DNA from: Pseudochelatococcus lubricantis
Lineage (GTDB): Bacteria; Pseudomonadota; Alphaproteobacteria; Rhizobiales; Beijerinckiaceae
Direction: 5' to 3'
DNA: 64,000 nucleotides
NCBI RefSeq assembly: GCF_042432495.1
Contig: NZ_JBHLXC010000002.1
Span: 1,302,001 to 1,366,000, forward strand
The notes beneath the pieces were generated by a model. The model did not search any database, was not told where the DNA came from, and saw nothing but the letters and a program-made list of their open reading frames with translations. This document shows positions 8,030 to 16,055 of this stretch, piece by piece; position 1 is the first letter of the stretch; each line of letters opens with the position of its first letter. Both the position numbers and the translations under genes were made by a program.

Positions 8030-8942
8030 TCGCCTGCCTCCCGCCATTCGCGCCCTCGCCCTTCCAGTCCGGCGACATCGTGCCCGCGAAACCCTGCGCG
8101 CGCCGCTCCTCGCAGAAATCCGTATCGGAACACACGAACATACGCCCGCCCCGATCGTCGAGCACGACTTCGTCGAGGTAGACGCCCTCGGCCCCGCACA
8201 GGGCGCAGGGCGTCGCGAACTGCTGCACCCGGAACGGGTGGTCCTCGAAATCGAGGCTGCGGACATTGGTGTGCGGCGGCACGGCATAGATGCGCTTTTC
8301 ACGGCCTGCGCCAAAGAGTTGCAGCGCTTCGCTCATATTCATTTTAGGATTGTCGAACTTCGGGATGGGCGAAGGATCCATCACATAGCGCCCCGCCACC
8401 TCCACCGGATAGGCGTAGGTCGTGGCGATGTGGCCGTGGCGCGCGATGTCCTCGTAGAGCTTGACCTGCATCAGGCCATAGTCCTTGAGGGCGTGCAGCC
8501 GGCGCGTCTCGGTCTCGCGCGGCTCCAGAAACCGCAGGGGCTCGGGAATCGGCACCTGATAGACGAGGATCTGCCCCGCCTTCAGCGTGTGCTCCGGAAT
8601 GCGGTGGCGCGTCTGGATGATGGTGGCCTCCGCGGTGTGCGTCGTCGTCGCGACGCCCGCGGTCTTCGCGAAGAACTTGCGGATCGATACGGCGTTCGTG
8701 GTGTCGTCGGAGCCCTGATCGATAACCTTGAGCGTATCGCAGCGCCCGATGATCGCGGCCGTCACCTGCACACCGCCCGTGCCCCAGCCGTACGGCATCG
8801 GCATCTCGCGCGAGGCGAAGGGCACCTGGTAGCCGGGAATGGCGACCGCCTTCAGGATCGCGCGCCGGATCATGCGCTTCGTCTGCTCGTCGAGATAGGC
8901 GAAGTTGTAGCCGTGGGTCGGCCCGGTCTCTGCAGCGCTCAT
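8019..8942 (-). CDS. phnJ: alpha-D-ribose 1-methylphosphonate 5-phosphate C-P lyase PhnJ
   Basis: This 307-residue radical-SAM-type enzyme cleaves the carbon-phosphorus bond. Its four essential cysteines are at residues 246, 249, 271 and 277 (ATPCALCGAEG, VCSDTDFCEE), with the same spacing as the cluster and thiyl cysteines of the E. coli enzyme. The N-terminal GYNFAYLDEQTKRMIRRAIL and GWGTGGVQVTAA are typical. It overlaps phnI by ATGA. Length fits the family (about 280-310). Confidence 0.96.
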   Translation of the reverse strand: MSAAETGPTHGYNFAYLDEQTKRMIRRAILKAVAIPGYQVPFASREMPMPYGWGTGGVQVTAAIIGRCDTLKVIDQGSDDTTNAVSIRKFFAKTAGVATTTHTAEATIIQTRHRIPEHTLKAGQILVYQVPIPEPLRFLEPRETETRRLHALKDYGLMQVKLYEDIARHGHIATTYAYPVEVAGRYVMDPSPIPKFDNPKMNMSEALQLFGAGREKRIYAVPPHTNVRSLDFEDHPFRVQQFATPCALCGAEGVYLDEVVLDDRGGRMFVCSDTDFCEERRAQGFAGTMSPDWKGEGANGGRQANER

Positions 8943-10039
8943 TCCCGCGCCTCCTCTTCTACCCGCTCTTCCCGCGCCGCGTATTCCGCGCGCATGCGGC
9001 GGACGAGTTCGAGTTCGGCCTGGAAATCCACGTAGTGCGGCAGTTTCAGATGCTCCACGAAACCTGTCGCCTGTACGTTGTCACAATGGGATAGAACGAA
9101 TTCTTCATCCTGCGCGGGAGCGCCGCTCTCCTCGCCGAACTCGTGCGCGCGGAGCGCCCGGTCGACCAGCGACATCGCCATAGCCTTGCGCTCGCCCTGT
9201 CCGAACACGAGGCCGTAGCCGCGCGTGAACTGGGGCGGTTTGTCCGCCGAGCCCGTGAACTGGTTGACCATCTGGCATTCGGTGAGACGGACGTTGCCGA
9301 GCGGCACGGGAAAGCCCAGTTCCTCGGGCACGAATTCCACCGCCACCTCGCCGAAGCGGATTTCACCCACGAAGGGATGCGTGCGCCCGTAGCCGCGCTG
9401 GGTGGAATAGCCGAGCGCCAGCAGAAAACCCTCGTCGCCGCGCGCCAGCACCTGCAGGCGCTGGTCGCGCGAGGCCGGAAACTCCATGGGCTCGCGGGTG
9501 ATGTCCGGCGCGGGCGCGTCGTCCGCGCGCGTCTCGCGCTCGATCAGGCTTTCGCCGTCGAGCAGGTCCGTCACCCGCGGCGCGACGACGGCGTCGCCGG
9601 CGTCGGCCCGTGCGGGTTCCGGCACCTCGGCCCCGGCCTCCAGCAGGAAGTCGATCAGGCGATGCGTGTAGTCGAACGTCGGCCCCAGCACCTGCCCGCC
9701 CGGCAGGTCCTTGTAGGTCGCCGAGATGCGCCGCTCGATGGCCATGGCCGACGTGTCGAGCGGCACGGACTGGCCGAAGCGCGGCAGCGTGGTGCGGAAG
9801 GCGCGCACCAGGAAGATCGCCTCCACGAGGTCTCCGCGCGCCTGCTTGATGGCGAGCGCCGCGAGTGCCGGATCGTAGAGGGAGCCCTCCGCCATGACGC
9901 GCTCGGCCGCGAGCGTGAGTTGCCCGGCGATCTGCGCCGGCGTGATCTCGGGCACCTCCGGAGCGCCGCGCCGCGTGTGGGCGAGCAGCGTGTGGGCGTT
10001 GTCGATGGCGGCCTCGCCGCCCTTGACCGCGACATACAT
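8939..10039 (-). CDS. phnI: C-P lyase core subunit PhnI
   Basis: The 366-residue subunit catalyses, with PhnG, PhnH and PhnL, displacement of adenine from ATP by a phosphonate. The start MYVAVKGGEAAIDNAH and the internal SATYKDLPGGQVLGPTFDYT and GFVEHLKLPHYVDFQAEL are family signatures. ATG 10039 follows GAGGGGTGTGACC; the 24 upstream codons are not conserved. It begins two bases after phnH ends. Confidence 0.95.
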   Translation of the reverse strand: MYVAVKGGEAAIDNAHTLLAHTRRGAPEVPEITPAQIAGQLTLAAERVMAEGSLYDPALAALAIKQARGDLVEAIFLVRAFRTTLPRFGQSVPLDTSAMAIERRISATYKDLPGGQVLGPTFDYTHRLIDFLLEAGAEVPEPARADAGDAVVAPRVTDLLDGESLIERETRADDAPAPDITREPMEFPASRDQRLQVLARGDEGFLLALGYSTQRGYGRTHPFVGEIRFGEVAVEFVPEELGFPVPLGNVRLTECQMVNQFTGSADKPPQFTRGYGLVFGQGERKAMAMSLVDRALRAHEFGEESGAPAQDEEFVLSHCDNVQATGFVEHLKLPHYVDFQAELELVRRMRAEYAAREERVEEEARE

Positions 10040-10041
10040 GG

Positions 10042-10662
10042 TCACACCCCTCCGATGATGGTCGAGGAACGCGGAATGGCGGCGATCCGCCCCGCGCACG
10101 CGAACAGGCAATCGACGCCACGCGGGAAGCGTGCGCGGTTGCGCTGCAGCTGCGCGCGAAAATCGTCCGGCAGCGGTGAGGCGATGAACGCCGCCCGCTT
10201 CGCGATGCCCGGACCTTCGAGCACGAAGGCGCGCGCATTGTCCGGTGTCGCGGCGGCGAGTTCCTCCACCGCGATCACCAGCGTCGTCGAGCGGTCGGGA
10301 TAGTCCTCCAGCCCCTGCGCGAAAGCGTCGAGCGGCGGCATGTGGCGCGGGTCGCCGATCAGCGCGAAGGCGCCCTGCGCGGGATCGTCAGTGAGCGGCG
10401 CGCCCGTGTGGAAACGCAGATACCGGGCCACGGCATCGACTGCCGACAGGCCCGGATCGAGCCACAGGGAAGCCTCCTGATCCGCCATGGTCAGCGCGAT
10501 CGCCGCGAGTTCCGGCGTCAGCGGCGCGGGCGGCGCCAGATCGAACGGCATGCGCCCGATGCTGCCCGGGCGCGCCATGGCGTCCATGAGAACGCGGAAC
10601 AGAGCCTGCGTCTGGCCCACGGCATCCGTGAAGCCGGCGCCGGATGGGAGAGTGGCTGTCAT
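10042..10662 (-). CDS. phnH: C-P lyase core subunit PhnH
   Basis: The 206-residue subunit shows PhnH features: a GFTDAVGQTQALFRVLMDAM start, MARPGSIGRMP, a middle HTGAPL and a C-terminal FPRGVDCLFACAGRIAAIPR. It contributes to the PhnGHI2J core in the cytoplasm. The start shares one base with the phnG stop (TGATG), indicating coupled translation. Confidence 0.94.
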   Translation of the reverse strand: MTATLPSGAGFTDAVGQTQALFRVLMDAMARPGSIGRMPFDLAPPAPLTPELAAIALTMADQEASLWLDPGLSAVDAVARYLRFHTGAPLTDDPAQGAFALIGDPRHMPPLDAFAQGLEDYPDRSTTLVIAVEELAAATPDNARAFVLEGPGIAKRAAFIASPLPDDFRAQLQRNRARFPRGVDCLFACAGRIAAIPRSSTIIGGV

Positions 10663-11132
10663 CAGTCGTCTCCCCGCACCATGGTGAAGAAATTGACCCG
10701 CGTCGCCGCTGTCTGCGCGGCGCGCACCGCGGCCTGCGCCTCAAGACGCGCCTCGACTTCGGCAAGGGCGGTCTCCACGGCGGCGCGGCGGTTGTCGTCC
10801 TGCCACAGGGCGTCGACGATGGCCGCCAGCCGCGCCTTCGTCTGGTCGCGCCCCAGATGGTAGGCGAAGCCGCTGCGCTCGCCGACCTGGACGGCCGCAC
10901 GCGACACCGTGGCCTCGCCCACGTTGAAGGGAGCGCCGTCGCCGCCCATGCGCCCCTGCACCATCACGAGCCCGGTTTCGGGGACGCGAAGATCGGCGGC
11001 GGGAGATATCGGCGCGAGCGTGCCGAGTACCGCCTGAAGATCGCTCCGTGTTGCCGCGGCGCACAGCGCCATGACCCGTCGCCGGGCCCTGAGCCCGGCA
11101 GAGTCGGTATTATCGTTTTCAGCGTCAGCCAT
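10662..11132 (-). CDS. phnG: C-P lyase core subunit PhnG
   Basis: The 156-residue protein is the first gene of the operon. PhnG features are RRRVMALCAAATRSDL, PETGLVMVQGRMGGDGAPFN and FNVGEATVSRAAV. The 194-base gap to divergent phnF holds the candidate Pho box and PhnF operator. Downstream genes follow with overlaps or gaps of at most 40 bases through phnN, so one transcript is expected. Confidence 0.94.
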   Translation of the reverse strand: MADAENDNTDSAGLRARRRVMALCAAATRSDLQAVLGTLAPISPAADLRVPETGLVMVQGRMGGDGAPFNVGEATVSRAAVQVGERSGFAYHLGRDQTKARLAAIVDALWQDDNRRAAVETALAEVEARLEAQAAVRAAQTAATRVNFFTMVRGDD

Positions 11133-11220
11133 TTTTCGTCATTTGATATTGCAGGTGACAGCGAGATCAGGAACGATAACGCCGCTGCGGTTCGATGCGG
11201 GGGTTGCCCGACGGTTGAAT

Positions 11221-11240
11221 TTGTCTCTATTTATAGACAA
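11221..11240. promoter_or_regulatory. candidate PhnF operator (dyad TTGTCT-N8-AGACAA)
   Basis: A perfect 6-bp dyad with an AT-rich 8-base centre (CTATTTAT) lies between phnG and phnF. GntR/HutC-family regulators of the PhnF type bind dyads of similar size with TCT/AGA cores. Its position would let it control both directions. Binding is inferred. Confidence 0.55.
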
Positions 11241-11257
11241 CTCGATCCGGGAATCCA

Positions 11258-11275
11258 ATGAAGGTTTGGTGACAG
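11258..11275 (-). promoter_or_regulatory. candidate Pho box upstream of phnG
   Basis: On the minus strand two 7-base units, CTGTCAC and CCTTCAT, are separated by four bases. Against the PhoB repeat CTGTCAT they match 6/7 and 5/7 with the correct spacing. The site points toward phnG and lies about 125 bases before its start, just upstream of the PhnF dyad, fitting activation under phosphate starvation. Confidence 0.5.
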
Positions 11276-11326
11276 CGTCATCCGGCGCGGTCTGAGCGGC
11301 GGAACGAGTATCGGAACGTATGGGAA

Positions 11327-12130
11327 ATGGACGACCGGCAGATGACGACAGGAAACGAAGCCCCGGCTTTCGGCGGCATTTTCGAGCCGCCTGCCTCGCC
11401 GCTCGTGCGCGGCGAGGGCGTGGCGGCCTGGCGGCGCATCGCTGACGAGATCGAGGCGGATATCGCGACGCAGCGTCTTGCGCCCGGCACGCAACTGCCG
11501 ACGGAGGCGCAGCTTTCGGCGCGCTTCGGCGTCAACCGCCACACGGTGCGCCGGGCGCTGGCGGCGCTGGCGGAGCGGGGACTGCTGCGGGCGAATCAGG
11601 GGCGCGGCACCTTTGTCGAGAACAGGCCTCTCTCCTATCCCATCGGTCCGCGCACCCGCTTCTCCGAAAACATCCTGCGGGAGCATCTGGAGCCCGGTGG
11701 CGAGTTTCTCGGCGCGGAGGAAATACCCGCGACTCCGCTGGTCGCGCGCGCCCTGTCGGTGGCGGCGGCCTCGCCGGTGCTGGCGGTGAGGTCCCGGCGC
11801 TTCGCGGACGCCACGCCGGTTTCCTGCGGCGTGATGTACATGCCGCTGCCGCGCTTCGCGGCGTTCGTCGACACCTACCGCAGCCATCTGGCGGTGACGC
11901 CGGCGCTCGCTGCTTGCGGCGTTGCCGACTACCGGCGACTGGAGACGCGCATTTCCGCCCGCACGGCGACCGGTGAGGAGGCGGCGCACCTGAACCTCGC
12001 GCCCGGCCGGCTGGTCATCACCGCCACCGGCGTCGATGTCTGCGTGGACGGTGTGCCGATCCTGCTCGCCCAGACGGCGTTTGCGGCCGACAGGGTCGAA
12101 CTCGTCGTCTCCAGCGACGATCAGCGCTGA
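11327..12130 (+). CDS. phnF: GntR/HutC-family phosphonate regulator PhnF
   Basis: The 267-residue protein has an N-terminal winged HTH (WRRIADEIEADIATQRLAPG, LPTEAQLSARFGVNRHTVRR, GLLRANQGRGTFV, about residues 35-105) and a C-terminal UbiC/UTRA ligand domain. It is divergent from phnG, the usual place of phnF, and should repress the C-P lyase operon unless a ligand is bound. ATG 11327 follows GTATGGGAA; Met6 is an alternative start. The MgtC gene follows ten bases later, perhaps on the same transcript. Confidence 0.9.
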   Translation: MDDRQMTTGNEAPAFGGIFEPPASPLVRGEGVAAWRRIADEIEADIATQRLAPGTQLPTEAQLSARFGVNRHTVRRALAALAERGLLRANQGRGTFVENRPLSYPIGPRTRFSENILREHLEPGGEFLGAEEIPATPLVARALSVAAASPVLAVRSRRFADATPVSCGVMYMPLPRFAAFVDTYRSHLAVTPALAACGVADYRRLETRISARTATGEEAAHLNLAPGRLVITATGVDVCVDGVPILLAQTAFAADRVELVVSSDDQR

Positions 12131-12140
12131 AGCCGCACCG

Positions 12141-13439
12141 ATGAACACGGAATCGCTCCTGTTCCAGCTCGGCCTCGCGCTCGCCATCGGCCTGCTCGTG
12201 GGCACGGAGCGGCACTGGCGCGAACGTGAAGAGGCGCCGGGCGCGCGCACGGCCGGCATCCGCACCTTCGGCATCACCGGCCTGCTTGGCGGCCTCACCG
12301 GCGCGGTGGCACAGGCGGCCTCGCCGGCGCCGTCGCTCTCCGCCGCCATCCTGGCCGGCGCGGTCTTTCTGGCGTTCTCCGCCGTCCTCGGCCTGTTCAA
12401 ATGGCGCGAGTTGCAGGAGGAGCACGATTTCAGCGTCACCAGCGTGGTCGCGGGGCAGGCGACGTTCCTGCTCGGGTGCTTCGCCGTTCTGGGCGATCCC
12501 GCGACGGCCGGGGGCGCGGCCATCGCCCTCACCGTCGTGCTGGCGAGCCGCGAGACCCTGCACGCCTTCGTGGCCCGGCTGACATGGCCGGAACTGCGTT
12601 CGGCGATCTTTCTGCTCGCGATGGCCTTCATCGTGCTGCCGCTGTTGCCGAACCACACGATCGATCCCTTCAACACAGTCAATCCCGCCGAGATCTGGGT
12701 GTTCGCGATCGCGCTCGCCGGCGTGTCGTTCGTCGGCTATGCCGCGGTGCGCCTTTTTGGCACTTCGCGCGGGCCGCTGATCGCCGGCATCGCCGGCGGC
12801 CTCGTCTCATCGACGGCGGTGGCGTTGACGTCGGCGCGCGATTCAGTGTCCGGCACGGCGCCGGTCCAGACCGTCGCCGCCGGCGCGCTGGCCGCGAGCG
12901 CCGTGTCGGTCGCGCGCGGCATCGTGCTCGTCATGCTCTTTGCGCCCGCCATGTTGTCGACGCTGCTGCCGGCACTCGCCGGCATCGCCGTCGTGCTCGT
13001 CTGCGCGGCGCTCGTCTGCGCGGTCAGGAGCGTGCCGGATGCGAACGGCGCCCTGCCCGTGGACGGCGAAGCGCCCGGCCCGGAAAATCCGTTCGAGATC
13101 GGCTCGGTGCTCAAGCTCGCCGCAGTCATCGCCTTCGCCACCGTCGCCGCGCGCGTGGCGGCCGCGGCCTTCGGCGACAGGGGAACGATCGTGGTCTCCG
13201 TGATCATGGGCCTCGTCGATATCGATTCCGTCATCCTGTCGATCACCCGTCTCACCGACGCCACGCTATCGGCGGGCACGCGCGAGCTGGCGATTCTGGC
13301 GGCGATCACGACCAATATCATCGCCAAGATGGTCTATAGTGTCGCGCTCGGATCGCGGCGCTACGGCCTCCTGATTGCCGCCGTCTCGGTCGCGTCGCTC
13401 GTCGCGGGCGCTCTTGTGGCCGCCTTCACACTGGTGTAG
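12141..13439 (+). CDS. MgtC/SapB-domain membrane protein with C-terminal DUF4010
   Basis: The 432-residue, very hydrophobic protein has an N-terminal MgtC/SapB segment (LGLALAIGLLVGTERHWRER, RTFGITGLLGGLTGAV) and a long C-terminal multi-helix DUF4010 region (GIAGGLVSSTAVALTSAR, LAILAAITTNIIAKM). Proteins of this layout are common in proteobacteria and have no assigned substrate. ATG 12141 is chosen; earlier codons lie inside phnF. Function is unknown, and the link to phosphonate use is only positional. Confidence 0.85.
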   Translation: MNTESLLFQLGLALAIGLLVGTERHWREREEAPGARTAGIRTFGITGLLGGLTGAVAQAASPAPSLSAAILAGAVFLAFSAVLGLFKWRELQEEHDFSVTSVVAGQATFLLGCFAVLGDPATAGGAAIALTVVLASRETLHAFVARLTWPELRSAIFLLAMAFIVLPLLPNHTIDPFNTVNPAEIWVFAIALAGVSFVGYAAVRLFGTSRGPLIAGIAGGLVSSTAVALTSARDSVSGTAPVQTVAAGALAASAVSVARGIVLVMLFAPAMLSTLLPALAGIAVVLVCAALVCAVRSVPDANGALPVDGEAPGPENPFEIGSVLKLAAVIAFATVAARVAAAAFGDRGTIVVSVIMGLVDIDSVILSITRLTDATLSAGTRELAILAAITTNIIAKMVYSVALGSRRYGLLIAAVSVASLVAGALVAAFTLV

Positions 13440-13510
13440 CAAGAAACAAACAAGCGTTAGGGAACGGCGGGGCCAGCCGTCGGCATACGGAAGCGTGCAA
13501 GAGGTGAAAG

Positions 13511-14557
13511 ATGCCTGCCAATGTTTTCGAGGACTTCGTCGCCGGTGACGTCACCACCTACGGCAAGCGAACCGTGGGCGAGGACGACATGGTCGCCTTC
13601 GCGCAGGAGTTCGACGCCCAGCCCATGCATGTGGACCCTCAGGCGGCGCGCGAGACTTTCGCCGGGCAACTGATCGGCTCCGGCTGGTATACCTGTTCCA
13701 TCGCCATGCGCATGTTCTACGACAATGTGCTCGCCGGCTCCTCCAGCATGGGCTCGCCCGGCGTCGATCAGGGGCTGTGGGTGCGGCCGGTGCTGCCGGG
13801 CGACACGCTGCAACTGCGCCAGACCATCGCCGAGACGCGCACCTCGCGCAGCCGCCCGGAGATGGGGCTCGTCAACTTCGTCTTCGACGTGTTCAACCAG
13901 AAGGACGAAACCGTCTACCGGCAGGACTGCTGGGTGATGTTCGGCCGCCGCGAGGCGTGGCAGAACCGGAACGCCGAAAACCTGAACGGGGAGCCCGCGC
14001 CGGCGTCGCAGGGCACGCAGGAGAGCCCGGCGGCCGACGCGGCGCAGCAGCCCGGCGGCGCGCCCGACATCCCTGCGCGCGTGTGGTTCGACGATCTCGA
14101 GATCGGCGACACGGCGTCGATCGGCAGCCATCATTTCTCCGCCGAGGAAATCATCCGTTTCGCGCGGGCCTTCGATCCGCAGCCCTTCCACACCGACCCC
14201 GACGCGGCGCGGGAGACGCATTTCGGCGGGCTGTGCGCCTCCGGCTGGCATACCGCGTCGGTGTGGATGAAGCTGACGGTGGCGCACCGGAGGGCCGAGG
14301 CGCGCCGCGCGCGGGAGGCGGGCGCGGAAGTCGGCCGGCTGGGCCCCTCCCCGGGCTTCACCAACCTGCGCTGGCGGCGCCCTGTCTATGCCGGCGACGT
14401 GCTGACCTATCACAGCCGTGTCGCCGACAAGCGCATCTCGTCCTCCCGGCCCGGATGGGGCATCGTCAGCACCGTGAACTCGGCTACCAACGCCCGGGGC
14501 GAGCCTGTGTTCAGCTTCGACGGCGCGGTGTTCTGGGAGCGGCGCGGCGCGGACTGA
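13511..14557 (+). CDS. fused double MaoC-like (hotdog) dehydratase
   Basis: Two MaoC-type hotdog domains are joined in one 348-residue chain: residues about 1-150 (FAQEFDAQPMHVDPQAARET, GSGWYTCSIAMRM) and about 190-345 (FARAFDPQPFHTDPDAARET, CASGWHTASVWMKL), with a linker of about 40 residues rich in Ala, Pro and Gln. Each half has the D-x-Q-P-x-H motif of (R)-specific enoyl-CoA hydratases. Rhizobia often have the two halves as adjacent genes, so this looks like a fusion. The substrate is unknown; acyl-CoA hydration is the family activity. Confidence 0.85.
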   Translation: MPANVFEDFVAGDVTTYGKRTVGEDDMVAFAQEFDAQPMHVDPQAARETFAGQLIGSGWYTCSIAMRMFYDNVLAGSSSMGSPGVDQGLWVRPVLPGDTLQLRQTIAETRTSRSRPEMGLVNFVFDVFNQKDETVYRQDCWVMFGRREAWQNRNAENLNGEPAPASQGTQESPAADAAQQPGGAPDIPARVWFDDLEIGDTASIGSHHFSAEEIIRFARAFDPQPFHTDPDAARETHFGGLCASGWHTASVWMKLTVAHRRAEARRAREAGAEVGRLGPSPGFTNLRWRRPVYAGDVLTYHSRVADKRISSSRPGWGIVSTVNSATNARGEPVFSFDGAVFWERRGAD

Positions 14558-14608
14558 CCGGCCCGACACGTCATTGTTATTCGGCGCAGCTGTCGGGCTC
14601 TGTTAGAC

Positions 14609-14638
14609 AGCTGCCGAATCCATGCGGATTCGGCAGCT
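14609..14638. terminator. perfect 13-bp hairpin before the cytochrome b561 gene
   Basis: The arms AGCTGCCGAATCC and GGATTCGGCAGCT enclose ATGC, 52 bases after the double MaoC stop. An open frame begins at the ATG in the loop, but the conserved protein starts later. It may be a terminator without a T-run or a regulatory hairpin in the b561 leader. Confidence 0.5.
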
Positions 14639-14663
14639 ACTGAAATGTCGGAGCACGACGGCG

Positions 14664-15242
14664 ATGGAATGGCGCGATACGCGAGAGAAATACGGCCTCG
14701 TAAGCCGCATCCTGCACTGGGTGATGGCGGGCCTGCTTCTGTGGCAGTTCACGGGCATGGCCGCCCGCGTCGCCTTCGGGCGCGCGCCGCTGGTTTCCCT
14801 CTTCGTCGGCACGCACGCGCCACTGGGCGCCCTCCTCTTCGTCCTGATCGTCGCACGGCTTCTATGGGGGCTCGCGAATCGGGAACGCCGCCCTGCCTAC
14901 GAGCCGGGACTGCTCGGGTTGCTGGCAAAAGCGGGGCATCTCGCCCTCTATGCGCTGATGTTCATCGTGCCGGCGCTGGCGCTGATGCGCGCTTACGGCT
15001 CCGGGCGCGGCTTCCAGCCTTTCGGCATTCCCTTGTTCCCCGCGACGGGAGAGCAGATCGCGTGGCTCATGGCGCCGGCGAACGCGCTGCACGGTGTGCT
15101 CGCCTGGGTGCTGCTCTCGCTGATCGCCGGCCATGTCGGCATGGTGCTGGTGCACCGGTTCGTCTGGCGCGACGATGTTGCGAGCCGCATGATCCCGGGC
15201 CGCGGGGCGCGGGTCCGCGCAGCCGCATCGGCCGCCGGATGA
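14664..15242 (+). CDS. cytochrome b561-family di-heme membrane protein
   Basis: The 192-residue protein has four membrane helices with histidines expected to bind two b hemes: RILHWVMAGLLLWQF, FVGTHAPLGALLF, ALHGVLAWVLLSL and GHVGMVLVHRFVWRDDVASRM. The last stretch, with H-x-F-x-x-x-D, is typical of bacterial b561 (YodB/YceJ) proteins that oxidise quinol and pass electrons to periplasmic acceptors, including superoxide. I start at ATG 14664 (MEWRDTREKYG); the longer frame begins inside the hairpin. It appears monocistronic. Confidence 0.9.
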   Translation: MEWRDTREKYGLVSRILHWVMAGLLLWQFTGMAARVAFGRAPLVSLFVGTHAPLGALLFVLIVARLLWGLANRERRPAYEPGLLGLLAKAGHLALYALMFIVPALALMRAYGSGRGFQPFGIPLFPATGEQIAWLMAPANALHGVLAWVLLSLIAGHVGMVLVHRFVWRDDVASRMIPGRGARVRAAASAAG

Positions 15243-15351
15243 GCGTCTGCGCCGGGAGCGCGCCTGCCTTCCGGCGCGGCGCATTGCGCTCCGCCCACTG
15301 ACATGCTACGCGCCTGACGTGTTTCCCTGAATGTGTCATCCGGTGCGCAGC

Positions 15352-16032
15352 ATGTCGTCCTTGTTCATCGCCCCTTCGATCCTCGCCAGCGATTTTGCCC
15401 GTTTCGGCGAGGAAGTGCAGGCCATCGACCGCGCGGGAGCGGACTGGGTGCATGTCGATGTCATGGACGGCCATTTCGTCCCCAACATCAGTTTCGGTCC
15501 GGAGGTGGTGCGCGCCATCCGGCCGTTGACCCCGAAAATCCTCGACGTGCATCTCATGATCGCGCCCGTCGATCCCTACCTGCCGGCCTTCGCGGAAGCG
15601 GGCGCGGACATAATCACCGTCCATGCCGAGGCGGGGCCGCATCTCCACCGCACCTTGCAGGCCATCCGCGGCCTGGGCAAGAAGGCGGGCGTGGCGCTCA
15701 ACCCGGCGACGCCCGTGAGCGTGCTCGAACACGTCCTCGACGATGTCGATCTCATCCTCGTCATGAGCGTCAATCCGGGCTTCGGCGGCCAGTCCTTCAT
15801 TCCTTCCGCGGTCGAGAAGGTGGCGAAGGTGCGCGCGCTGGTCGGCGAGCGCCCGGTCGTCATCGAGGTCGACGGCGGCGTCACCAGCGAGACCGCGCCA
15901 GCCGTGGCGCGCGCGGGCGCGCGGGCGCTCGTCGCCGGTTCCGCCGTGTTCAGGGGCGGCGCTGCGGCGTATGCCGACAATATTTCCGCCATTCGCAAGG
16001 CGGCTGAATCCGCTATTGGTGAATGGATCTGA
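15352..16032 (+). CDS. rpe: ribulose-phosphate 3-epimerase
   Basis: This 226-residue TIM barrel interconverts ribulose 5-phosphate and xylulose 5-phosphate. Signatures are IAPSILASDFARFGEEV, DWVHVDVMDGHFVPNISFGP with metal ligands His and Asp, VHLMI, MSVNPGFGGQSFIP and EVDGGV. ATG 15352 (MSSLFIAPSI) fits the family; ATG 15331 would add seven residues. purB follows after 23 bases. Confidence 0.95.
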   Translation: MSSLFIAPSILASDFARFGEEVQAIDRAGADWVHVDVMDGHFVPNISFGPEVVRAIRPLTPKILDVHLMIAPVDPYLPAFAEAGADIITVHAEAGPHLHRTLQAIRGLGKKAGVALNPATPVSVLEHVLDDVDLILVMSVNPGFGGQSFIPSAVEKVAKVRALVGERPVVIEVDGGVTSETAPAVARAGARALVAGSAVFRGGAAAYADNISAIRKAAESAIGEWI

Positions 16033-16055
16033 CGAATACTGCGTAAGGAAAAGAG

